NCBI GenBank assembly: GCA_018712885.1
Contig: DVGE01000274.1
Location: forward strand, 1-16,418
Direction of reading: 5' to 3'
DNA: 16,418 nt
DNA from: Candidatus Pullichristensenella stercoripullorum
GTDB taxonomy: Bacteria > Bacillota > Clostridia > Christensenellales > Aristaeellaceae
Shown: positions 5,630 through 13,300 of the stretch, piece after piece
Position numbering within the stretch: position 1 is the stretch's first letter
How the letters are laid out: each line of letters begins with the position of its first letter
The notes under the pieces: model-generated
Database searches by the model: none
Seen by the model: only the letters and a program-made list of their open reading frames with translations
What the model was told of the DNA's origin: nothing
Position numbers and translations under genes: made by a program

Positions 5630-7438
5630 TCAGCTCAATTCGAACATGCCGTGGTAGAGTTGATAGTACATGCCCTTTTGTTTGAGCAGATCCTCGTGGT
5701 CGCCGCGCTCGACGATGCGGCCATGATCGAGCACCATAATGGCGTCGGCATTGCGCACGGTCGAGAGGCGGTGGGCGATGACGAAGACCGTGCGCCCTTC
5801 CATGAGGCCATCCATGCCCTTTTCGATCAGCGCCTCCGTGCGCGTGTCGATGGAAGAGGTCGCCTCGTCGAGGATGAGCACGGGCGGATCTTCCACGGCG
5901 GCACGGGCGATGGCCAATAGCTGCCGCTGCCCCTGCGAGAGGCTGGCGCCGTCGGAGGTGACCATGGTATCGTAGCCCTTGGGCAGGCGGCGGATGAAAG
6001 AATCGGCGTTGGCGATGCGCGCGGCGCGCTCGACCTCCTCCTGGGTGGCGTCCAACTTGCCAAAGCGGATGTTATCGGCGATGGTGCCGCTGAAGAGGTG
6101 CGTGTCCTGCAAAACGATGCCCAGCGAGCGGCGCAGGTCGTCCTTGCGGATGTCGCGCACGTCGATGCCATCGTAGACGACGCGGCCCTTCTGCACATCG
6201 TAGAAGCGGTTGATGAGGTTGGTGATGGTGGTCTTGCCCGCGCCGGTGGAGCCGACGAAGGCAATCTTCTGACCGGGCTTGGCGTAAAGGGAGACGTCGT
6301 GGAGGATGGTCCGGCCCTCCTCATAGCCGAAATCGACATTTTCAAAGCGCACATCGCCGCGCAGGGGCGTGCGCGTGCCGTCCTCTCGCAGCCAATCCCA
6401 GCCCTTGCCGTCCTCCGCGCGCGCGAGGCGCACCTTGCCCTCGTCCACCTCCGGAGGCTGGCTCATGGCCTGAAAGACGCGCTCCGCGCCGGCCAGCGCC
6501 GCCAGCAGGAAGTTCGACTGGGCGGTGAACTGGTTGATGGGCATGGACGCCTGGCGCACGAACACCAGATAGCTGGCCAGGCTGCCCACGTCCGCCAATC
6601 CCCGCAGGGCGAGCAGTCCGCCAAAGACGGCGACGATGGCGTAGTTGATGTAGGAGATGGTGACCACGGCGGGCACCATGGTGGCGGCGTAGCTCTGCGC
6701 GCCTTCGCCGGCCGCGCGCAGGGCTTCGTTGCGAGCGCGGAATTTTTCCAGGTTCTCCTCCTCGTGGTTGAACACCTTGACGACCTTCTGCCCGCTGACC
6801 ATTTCCTCGATGTAGCCGTTCAGCTCGCCCAGATACTGCTGCTGATGGCTGTAATGCGCCTTGCTGCGCCGGCCGCTGTAACGGATGTAGAGGAACATGG
6901 CCAGATAACCCAGCACCACGAACAGCGACAGACGCCAGTTGAGGATGAAGAGGATCAGCAGCGTGCCCGTCATCTGGATAAAGCTCTGGATGAGCATGGT
7001 GAAGCTGTTGTTGAGGGCGTCGGAGATGGTGTCCACATCGCCGGTGAAATAGCTCATGATGTCGCCGTGCCTGCGGGTGTCGAAAAAGCGCAGGGGCAGC
7101 GTTTGCAGGTGGGCAAAGAGGTCGCGGCGGATGTCGTAGAGCACTTTCTGCGCCGCCTTGACCATCGTCTGCGTGTAGCCCAAGGAACTGAGCGCGCCTA
7201 CCGCGTAGATGCAGGCGGTGATGACGACGCCGCGGATGAGCGCGTCCAGGTCGCCGTCGACCAGATCGTTGACCACGGGGCGGATCATATACGTCCCCAG
7301 CAGGTTGGCAAGCGCGCTGAAGGTCACCAGCACGGCCACCAGCAGCAACAGCAGCTTGTGGCGGCCCATGTAATCAAGCAGTTTGCCCACAGTGTAGCGC
7401 AGATCCTTGGGCCGGGCGTTGTTATACTGCCGCGCCAT
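5630..7438 (-). CDS. ABC exporter half-transporter, canonical ATP-site subunit of a heterodimer
   Basis: A 602-residue type IV ABC exporter half: six membrane spans in about residues 25-320 and a nucleotide-binding domain at about 362-600. Visible motifs are Walker A GSTGAGKT (396-403), the Q-loop in IVLQDTHLFSGT (Q444), signature LSQGQ (500-504), Walker B LILDEATSSID with catalytic Glu525, and the H-loop His556 in IAHRLST. The signature is LSQGQ instead of LSGGQ, while the catalytic Glu and His are intact; this is the pattern of the consensus-site subunit in heterodimeric exporters such as TM287/288 and BmrCD. The start ATG 7438 lies 7 bases after GGGAGGG and overlaps the partner gene by 17 bases, so the two are translated as a pair. 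The substrate is unknown (drug, peptide or lipid). MarR control suggests induction by a toxic compound; this is inference. Confidence 0.95.
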   Translation of the reverse strand: MARQYNNARPKDLRYTVGKLLDYMGRHKLLLLLVAVLVTFSALANLLGTYMIRPVVNDLVDGDLDALIRGVVITACIYAVGALSSLGYTQTMVKAAQKVLYDIRRDLFAHLQTLPLRFFDTRRHGDIMSYFTGDVDTISDALNNSFTMLIQSFIQMTGTLLILFILNWRLSLFVVLGYLAMFLYIRYSGRRSKAHYSHQQQYLGELNGYIEEMVSGQKVVKVFNHEEENLEKFRARNEALRAAGEGAQSYAATMVPAVVTISYINYAIVAVFGGLLALRGLADVGSLASYLVFVRQASMPINQFTAQSNFLLAALAGAERVFQAMSQPPEVDEGKVRLARAEDGKGWDWLREDGTRTPLRGDVRFENVDFGYEEGRTILHDVSLYAKPGQKIAFVGSTGAGKTTITNLINRFYDVQKGRVVYDGIDVRDIRKDDLRRSLGIVLQDTHLFSGTIADNIRFGKLDATQEEVERAARIANADSFIRRLPKGYDTMVTSDGASLSQGQRQLLAIARAAVEDPPVLILDEATSSIDTRTEALIEKGMDGLMEGRTVFVIAHRLSTVRNADAIMVLDHGRIVERGDHEDLLKQKGMYYQLYHGMFELS

Positions 7439-9167
7439 TGACCATCCCTCCCTTCATCTGCGAAGCGTAGATCTCCTGATAGATGGGATCTGTGGCCAGC
7501 AGTTCCGCATGCGTGCCGGCGGCGTGGACGCGGCCATCCTCCAGGATGTAGATGCGGTCGGCCTCCATCACCGAGGTGACGCGCTGGGCGATAATGATCT
7601 TGGTGACATTCGGTATTCGGGAAAGCGCGGCGCGGATGCGGCCCTCGGTGGCGGTGTCCACGGCGCTGGTGGAGTCGTCGAAGATCAGCACCTTGGGGCG
7701 CTTGAGCAGCGTGCGGGCGATGCAAAGGCGCTGCTTCTGCCCGCCGGAGACGTTGACGCCGCCCTGACCCAGATCCGTATCCAGCCCCTTGGGCATATTT
7801 TTGAGAAAATCGTCGGCGCAGGCGGCGCGGCAGGCCGCCCAGAGGGTCTCGTCGTCGGCGTCCGCGTCGCCCCAGCGCAGGTTGTCGCGCACGGTGCCGG
7901 AAAAGAGCACGTTTTTCTGCAAAACGATGCCCACGGCGTCGCGCAGAGCGCGCAGGTCATATTCGCGCACATCGTGGCCGCCGACGCGCACGGAGCCCTC
8001 CGTCGCCTCGTACAGCCGGGGGATGAGCTGCACGAGCGTGCTCTTGGCCGAACCCGTGCCGCCGAGGATGCCCACCGTCCGCCCGGCGGGGATATGCAGC
8101 GTCACGCCGGAAAGGGCGTATTCCTGCGCGTCCTCGTGGTACTTGAACGAGACGTTTTCAAAATCGACGCTGCCGTCCGGCACTTCCTCGACGGCGTCTT
8201 CCGGCGAAGTGAAGGCGATCTTCTCATCGAGCACCTCGCTGACGCGCACGGCGCTGGCCAGGGAACGGGTCAGGAGCAGAAAGACGTTGGAGAGCATCAT
8301 CAGGGAATTCATCACCTGCAGCACGTAGCTCAAAAAGCCGGTCAGCTCGCCCACCTGCAGCGATCCGGAAAGGATCATGTTGCCGCCGAACCACATGATG
8401 AGCACCACGCAGGCGTACATGCAGACCTGGAAAGCGGGCAGGTTGAAGGTGGCGTAGTGGAAGGTCTTTTGCGTGGTCTGCATCAGGCGGGCGTTGACCA
8501 TCTCAAACTTCTCTTCCTCATACTCGCCGCGCACGAAGGCTTTGACGGCGCGAATGGCGGTGAGCCCTTCCTGCACGACGTTGTTGAGCGCGTCCACGGC
8601 GCGTTGCAGGATGCCATACATGGGCGCGACTTTATGCAGGATCAGTCCCAGCGCCAGAGCAAGGATGGGGGCGCAGACGAAAAACACCACCGCCAGCTCC
8701 GGATTCATGGAAAAGGAGAGGCCGATGCCCATCAGCAGCATCACGGGGCTGCGCACCAGCGGGCGCAGGCCGCCGTTGACGGCGTTTTGCAAAACGGTCA
8801 CGTCCGTGGTCATGCGGGTGATGAGCGAGGACGTGGCAAAGTGGTCGATATTGGAAAAGGCGTATTGCTGCACGCGGGCAAATTCCGCCTCGCGTATGCG
8901 CGCGCCCCAGCCGTAGGCGGCGCGGGCAGCGAAACGCGCGTAGAGCAGGCCGCATATCAGCGAAAGAATGGCGCATACGCCCATCTGTCCGCCCTTATAT
9001 AATATGAAGGGAATGTCTCGCTGCGTGATGCCGCCATCAATGAGTTGGGCCATGAGCACGGGGATGATGAGCTCAAAAACCGTTTCAATAAAGACCAACG
9101 CCATGCCGATGAACATGTCGCGGCGATAGGGGCCGAGATAGCCAAACAGTCGCTTCAGGTCTCGCAC
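7422..9167 (-). CDS. ABC exporter half-transporter, degenerate ATP-site subunit of a heterodimer (GTG start)
   Basis: A 581-residue exporter half with six membrane spans in about residues 15-300 and an ATPase domain from about 333. The Walker A reads GGTGSAKST (369-377) with Ala at the usual last Gly, the Q-loop is in VLQKNVLFSGT (Q417), the signature is VSGGQ (473-477), Walker B ends FDDSTSAVD with Asp498 in place of the catalytic Glu, and the H-loop His is Gln528 (IIAQRVTSV). These changes mark the non-hydrolysing site of asymmetric exporters; its intact signature completes the active site of the partner. The frame is open much further upstream, but that stretch is the marR gene in another frame. 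GTG at 9167, 7 bases after AGGAGG and overlapping the marR stop by 13 bases, gives the normal family N-terminus (RDLKRLFGYLGPYRRDM) and is the start chosen. Confidence 0.94.
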   Translation of the reverse strand: MRDLKRLFGYLGPYRRDMFIGMALVFIETVFELIIPVLMAQLIDGGITQRDIPFILYKGGQMGVCAILSLICGLLYARFAARAAYGWGARIREAEFARVQQYAFSNIDHFATSSLITRMTTDVTVLQNAVNGGLRPLVRSPVMLLMGIGLSFSMNPELAVVFFVCAPILALALGLILHKVAPMYGILQRAVDALNNVVQEGLTAIRAVKAFVRGEYEEEKFEMVNARLMQTTQKTFHYATFNLPAFQVCMYACVVLIMWFGGNMILSGSLQVGELTGFLSYVLQVMNSLMMLSNVFLLLTRSLASAVRVSEVLDEKIAFTSPEDAVEEVPDGSVDFENVSFKYHEDAQEYALSGVTLHIPAGRTVGILGGTGSAKSTLVQLIPRLYEATEGSVRVGGHDVREYDLRALRDAVGIVLQKNVLFSGTVRDNLRWGDADADDETLWAACRAACADDFLKNMPKGLDTDLGQGGVNVSGGQKQRLCIARTLLKRPKVLIFDDSTSAVDTATEGRIRAALSRIPNVTKIIIAQRVTSVMEADRIYILEDGRVHAAGTHAELLATDPIYQEIYASQMKGGMVNGAAV

Positions 9168-9598
9168 GGGTGCTCCTCCTTCCAACCGACGTAGTTCTGG
9201 CGGGCGCGGGTCAAATAGGCGCTGAATGCTTCCCGCTCTTCCGGGGAAAACCCGCGCAGCATGATCTCCTCTACCTGGGCGCGCTTGGCCAGCCAAGCCC
9301 GCGCCGCTTCCAGACCTCGGTCTGTTGTTGACAGGAGATTGCGACGGCGGTCTTTCCCATCCGCGGCGACGGTGATGAATCCGCCCTTTTCCAGCGATTC
9401 CACCATGCGCGAGATCGCCGCGGGATCGACCTCGAAGTAGTCCGCCAACTCGCGCTGGCGGCAAGGGCCGTGCTCCGCGAGGTAGGCGATGAGCTTGGGC
9501 TGCCCGGCGCCGAGCCCCAGCGTGCGCATATAGGGACGAAGGATGTTGCGCTGCGCGTGAAAGGCGCGGTAGAGCAACATGTGCATCGTTTCCTGCAT
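9155..9598 (-). CDS. MarR-family transcriptional regulator of the ABC exporter operon
   Basis: A 147-residue winged-helix protein of MarR type. An N-terminal dimerisation helix is followed by the DNA-binding part: the helix pair at about 48-71 (RELADYFEVDPAAISRMVES) and a wing with the family signature DRRR (83-86) ending in LSTTDRG, then C-terminal dimerisation helices (about 95-140). MarR proteins are dimeric repressors whose binding is relieved by small ligands. ATG 9598 is preceded by AAAGGAGG at 6 bases; an upstream in-frame ATG at 9652 would lie within the promoter itself and is rejected. The gene overlaps the first ABC gene by 13 bases, and three palindromes cover its promoter, so it most likely represses itself and the exporter. 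Confidence 0.93.
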   Translation of the reverse strand: MQETMHMLLYRAFHAQRNILRPYMRTLGLGAGQPKLIAYLAEHGPCRQRELADYFEVDPAAISRMVESLEKGGFITVAADGKDRRRNLLSTTDRGLEAARAWLAKRAQVEEIMLRGFSPEEREAFSAYLTRARQNYVGWKEEHPCET

Positions 9599-9624
9599 GT
9601 TGTGCCTCCTTTGCCGCGTTTTGC

Positions 9625-9653
9625 GTTGATATATCAACCATTGACATGTCAAT
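9625..9653. promoter_or_regulatory. Two adjacent palindromes, candidate MarR operators
   Basis: GTTGATATATCAAC (9625-9638) and ATTGACATGTCAAT (9640-9653) are perfect 14-bp palindromes with centres 15 bp apart. Both share the TTGAyATrTCAA form typical of MarR-family binding sites. The second reaches into the -10 element of the marR promoter and the first lies just downstream of it, where bound regulator would block RNA polymerase. Confidence 0.75.
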
Positions 9654-9679
9654 TATAATAAAACGATGACATTTGTCAA
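9652..9679 (-). promoter_or_regulatory. Promoter of the marR-ABC operon, with a third operator-like repeat over the -35
   Basis: On the minus strand, a perfect TTGACA (9679-9674) and a perfect TATAAT (9657-9652) are separated by 16 bases. The -35 lies within a third inverted repeat, TGACA-TT-TGTCA (9667-9678), with the same half-site as the operator over the -10. The strength of the promoter and the density of repeats fit tight repression with high induced output. Confidence 0.72.
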
Positions 9680-9720
9680 GGCCGCGCGCTCGCTTCGCGG
9701 AAAAATAACGCTCGCACGGT

Positions 9721-9749
9721 GCATTTTGCGCGTTTCTCCGCCAAAATGC
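9721..9749. repeat. 8-bp inverted repeat between marR and the ACT-like gene
   Basis: GCATTTTG (9721-9728) pairs perfectly with CAAAATGC (9742-9749) around a 13-base loop. It sits just upstream of the -35 of the plus-strand gene in the divergent intergenic region. It could be an operator or a chance hairpin; no T-run follows on either strand to make it a terminator. Confidence 0.45.
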
Positions 9750-9751
9750 CG

Positions 9752-9779
9752 TTGCGAAGCCCGGTTTTCGTGGTATAAT
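9752..9779 (+). promoter_or_regulatory. Promoter of the ACT-like gene
   Basis: TTGCGA (9752-9757) and a perfect TATAAT (9774-9779) are separated by 16 bases, about 33 bases upstream of the ATG at 9812. It is divergent from the marR promoter. Confidence 0.6.
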
Positions 9780-9811
9780 GAAGCCGAAGAAAGCACAAGG
9801 AGGAACGTACC

Positions 9812-10066
9812 ATGGATAATTGCTGCTATATCATCGGCATCCGCGTCAATCATCGAGTAGCGAACGCGGTCGGTTTGCAGGAGCTGTTGACCAAATTCGG
9901 CTGCAACATCAAGCTGCGCGTCGGCTTGCACGAGACCAGCGAGAAGTTCTGCGCGGACGACGGCGTCATCATGCTGCAGGTGTGCGGCGAAAAAGCCGAT
10001 CTGGAAGCGATGCTCGCGGCCCTCAACGCCGTGGAGGGCATCAAGGCCAAGATGCTCGAGCTGTAA
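9812..10066 (+). CDS. Small ACT-like regulatory protein (TM1266 / iron-only hydrogenase system regulator type)
   Basis: An 84-residue protein of a single compact domain. The pattern YIIGIRVNHRVANAVGLQELL, NIKLRVGLHE, VIMLQVCGEKADLEAMLAAL, and AVEGIKAKMLEL follows the beta-alpha-beta-beta-alpha-beta order of ACT/NikR-C-like domains, and resembles the small TM1266-type proteins often annotated as iron-only hydrogenase system regulators. These are thought to bind a small ligand or metal; a role here is not shown, and no hydrogenase gene lies nearby. Four cysteines (C4, C5, C31, C48) are notable for so short a protein. ATG 9812 follows AAGGAGG by 8 bases. The gene is monocistronic, with its own promoter and terminator. 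The ORF is very likely real; the family is probable. Confidence 0.75.
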   Translation: MDNCCYIIGIRVNHRVANAVGLQELLTKFGCNIKLRVGLHETSEKFCADDGVIMLQVCGEKADLEAMLAALNAVEGIKAKMLEL

Positions 10067-10083
10067 AGGCGCGAACAACCCAA

Positions 10084-10118
10084 ACGTGCGGTGCGCAAAA
10101 GCGTGCCGCTCGTTTTTT
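10084..10118 (+). terminator. Rho-independent terminator of the ACT-like gene
   Basis: A 13-position stem from ACGTGCGGTGCGC and GCGTGCCGCTCGT (one T-T mismatch, two G-U pairs) closes over an AAAA loop and is followed by six T. It lies 17 bases after the stop codon. Confidence 0.82.
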
Positions 10119-10139
10119 CTACAATAATACATACTTCAT

Positions 10140-10157
10140 AAATGCCTCTGGGCATTT
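10140..10157 (+). repeat. Small hairpin in the gap upstream of the giant surface protein gene
   Basis: AAATGCC (10140-10146) and GGCATTT (10151-10157) form a perfect 7-bp stem with a TCTG loop, followed by CGCCGTTTTT. It may be a back-up terminator for the upstream gene. The rest of 10120-10243 shows no gene. Confidence 0.4.
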
Positions 10158-10243
10158 CGCCGTTTTTATATGTCGTTTCATATTTCCGTCAAATTGTTAT
10201 CGCGGGAAACGCAAAAAGAATCGGGTTAAATCGCAGGAATTTG

Positions 10244-10272
10244 TTGACAAATCTTCATACTTATGATATATT
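10244..10272 (+). promoter_or_regulatory. Promoter of the giant secreted repeat protein gene
   Basis: A perfect TTGACA (10244-10249) and TATATT (10267-10272) are separated by 17 bases in an AT-rich stretch, about 40 bases upstream of the ATG at 10314. It is the best promoter match on the plus strand of the window. Confidence 0.72.
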
Positions 10273-10313
10273 TAGTCTGAATTCTAGCCTGAAAAGTATG
10301 GAGGGGAGTTCTG

Positions 10314-13300
10314 ATGAGACGATCTCAAAAGATCATGAGCATGATCCTGGCTTTGCTCATGCTCCTCAGCTCTTTGCCCGTCTGGGCGGAGGGCGAGCCT
10401 ATCGTCATCGTAGAATCTGTGGAAACACCGGCGCCGCAGGCGGAGAACACGCCCGCGGGCACTGCCGCGCCCAAAAACACGCCGGCCGCGTCCGAGTCAG
10501 CGACATCCGCGCCGGAACCGGCGCAAAGCGAGGCGGCCGCCCCCGAGACGATGCGCCTGGCGCAGGAGCCTTCTCAGGAGCCTTCGAAGGAACCGGCCCC
10601 GCAGCCTTCGCAGGAAGGCGGAGGCACAGACAAGGCGTCTTCTGAGCCGGCCGCGCAGCCGGGACCCTCCACGGCCCCGGCAACGAGCCCGGAAGCTTCC
10701 CAGGCGCCGGCCGAAAACGAGCAGACCGAAGTCTCTTCTTCGCACGCTCCCACTTCTCCCTCGGAGGAAACGGAGACGGCGCAGGAGGGCGACGGGGAAA
10801 CGCCCGCGACCGAAGCGCCGTCTTCCGACGCATCGGCCGAGCCGTCTGTGGAGCCGTCTGAAGCGCCCGCCACGGAGCCGTCTGTGGAGCCCTCCGTCGA
10901 GCCTTCGATGGAGCCCTCTGCGGAACCTTCGGCGGAACCTTCGGCAGAGCCCTCGGCGGAGCCTTCAGTGGAACCCTCGGCGGAGCCTTCCGAGCGACCG
11001 GACTTGCCCGTGGGCGAGATCAGCCTGCTCTCCACTTCCGACGCGGCGCTGTACATGCGCAGCGTGGACGAGGGCGCGCCCCTGCGCATCATCCACTTGA
11101 ACGTCTACAACGGCTACACTGGCGCGCTGCTGCTGGAGACCGCGCTCGTCGAGGGCGGTTCTTCCGCAACGCTGCCGGTGCTGCCCGCCAACGACGCCTA
11201 CACGCACACCGGTTGGGAAAGCGTCGGCGAAGGAGATCCCCTCCCCTTCTGCTCCGCCGACACGCGCACGGTGTCCTTTGACGACCTGATCGCGTCGAAC
11301 GTCCACCAGTCCACGGACAACTTCGGCACCATCATCGTCGATCTGCGCTCCACCTATACGGTGAAGAGCGACCTGCCCGTGTACCGCATCGCCTTCTACC
11401 ACGCCGCCGGACAGCGCGAGGAAGACCGCATCGGTTCCACGACGCTGACCCTCAGCCCCGAGGAGCCGGACAAGGCTTACGCCCTGCCGGACGTGCTGCC
11501 CGAGGGCGCGACCTGGGCGCTGGCCAGCGGCGACGGCAAAATGACGCGCCATCTGCCGGAAGGCAAGACGACGCTGACGTATGAGGACGTGCATCGGCAC
11601 TGCGTGGCCGACGGCGCCGACCCCGACAGCGTTTACATGTATATCCTCGGCGACCAGAAAGAGGGCGTCATCCTCACCTTCTACCAGAACTCCAGCGAGC
11701 AGTACTGGGCGCTGGAGGAAGTGGGCAGCGTGCGCCTCTATCAGGGCGAAGCGGCCAAGGCCATCCCCCAGCTGGAGGAACGCGAGGGGTATTCGGCCTA
11801 CTGGCGCGGCGTCTACGGCGGCGCGTACCTCGACGGCGTGATGTTCGAGGCCGGCGAGACGCTGACGTATGAACAGCTCATGGAGAGCCTCGGCGCGGTG
11901 GCCACCAGCCTGCCCGTGGCGGAAGGCTCTTACAAGCGCCTGGAAGTGTGCGCCTATTACGAGCAGGACGAGTCCGCCGAAAGCGATGGGCCGCGCGTGC
12001 AGCTGCTGCTGGTCAACGGCGGACAGACCATCGGCTCTCTGACGGTCGCGCCCGGCGAAGAAAACGTGCCCCTTACCTATTCCCTGCCCGCGGGCGTCAC
12101 CTGCGCGGGCTGGTCGCTCGAAGGCGGCAAGAAGTGGACGGCGGACAAGACTGCCGTCAGCTATGACGAGCTAATGGCGCTCGCCGGCAAGGACGCGCAG
12201 GACGAAGACCTCGTTGAGCTGCGCGCCGAACTGATCGTGGCCGCGGACGCGGAAAAGCCCGTCATCCTCAACGTCACCATCGCCGACATGAACGGCGAAG
12301 AGAGCTATGTGCGCCTCGCCGCCACTGGCGAGACCGTCTCCTTCCCCGTCAGCGACGTGCCGCTGGACGGCCAGAGCCTGAGCGGTTGGCGCGTGGAGTA
12401 CTACGTGGGCGGCGATTACAACGCCCCCGCCAGCTCCGGCGCGCTCGTGGCGGCGGACACGGCGAGCCTTTCCTACGACGATCTTTTGCAGATGATCTCC
12501 GTGGCGGGCATCGTGCTGGATCACGGCCTGCCCACGGTGGAAGTCTATATCTCCCCGGTGTTCGAGCGCGTGACGGAGAACCGCGTGATCGAAGTTGTGC
12601 TCGACGCCAGCGCCTGGACGCGCTCCGGCGCGCGCGTGCGCGTTTACGAGGACAGCGCCGACGAATCCGTCTCCTTCTCCTCCGGCTATGAGACCTACGA
12701 AGGCTACCGCGACGACATACTCGACAACGACGCCGGCAAGGGCCTGGGCGACGACTTCTCCACCTTCTACCCCGGCTGCTCCATCGACGGCTGGTACGCC
12801 GACGGCGAGCGCGTGCTCTCCGCCGCTTACCCCGCCGCGGTCAGCTTTTCCGAGGTGGAGCCCTTCGCCGAGTTCGATGAGAGCGGCTTTGCCCGCCTGG
12901 TGCTGACCCCCTCCGTACACTTCACCGGCGACTGCACCGACTCTTCCGGCGAAACGGTGGAGACCGTCTATACCGTAAAGCTGCTGCTGCGCGACGAGGG
13001 CTATACGCAGACGATGCTTTTGAGCAAGGGCGATACCATCGAGCTGCCTGCGCCCAGCGCCGATCCCGGACTGGTCTTCGCCGGCTGGGAGTTGGCCGAC
13101 GGCACGCTGTTCAAGGCCGGTTCTCTGACCTTTGACCAGTTCACCGCTTCCACGGATTCCTCGCTCATCTCCTACTCCACGCCCGTTTACGAGTTCGACA
13201 AGGATGGCGAGCCCGTCTCCGCCACCTGCGAAGCGAGCCTGGAGCTGACCGCGCTGTACACGCCTACTGCCGAGGCTCAGGAAGGCGAAAAGCGCGTGGT

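Noticed and set aside
6098..9002. Long plus-strand open frames opposite the two ABC genes (447 and 531 codons)
   Set aside because: Both lie antisense to ABC genes with complete motif sets; their composition is that of shadow frames.
9168..9647. A 160-codon N-terminal extension of the first ABC half
   Set aside because: This stretch is marR in another frame, the extra residues are low-complexity Arg/Ala/Pro text, and GTG 9167 has an ideal ribosome binding site and gives the normal family N-terminus.
9599..9652. An upstream ATG for marR at 9652
   Set aside because: It would put the translation start within the -10 element; ATG 9598 has AAAGGAGG at 6 bases.
10142..10645. A 167-codon plus-strand open frame overlapping the start of the surface protein gene
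   Set aside because: It has no ribosome binding site and covers the promoter and signal peptide of the real gene in another frame.
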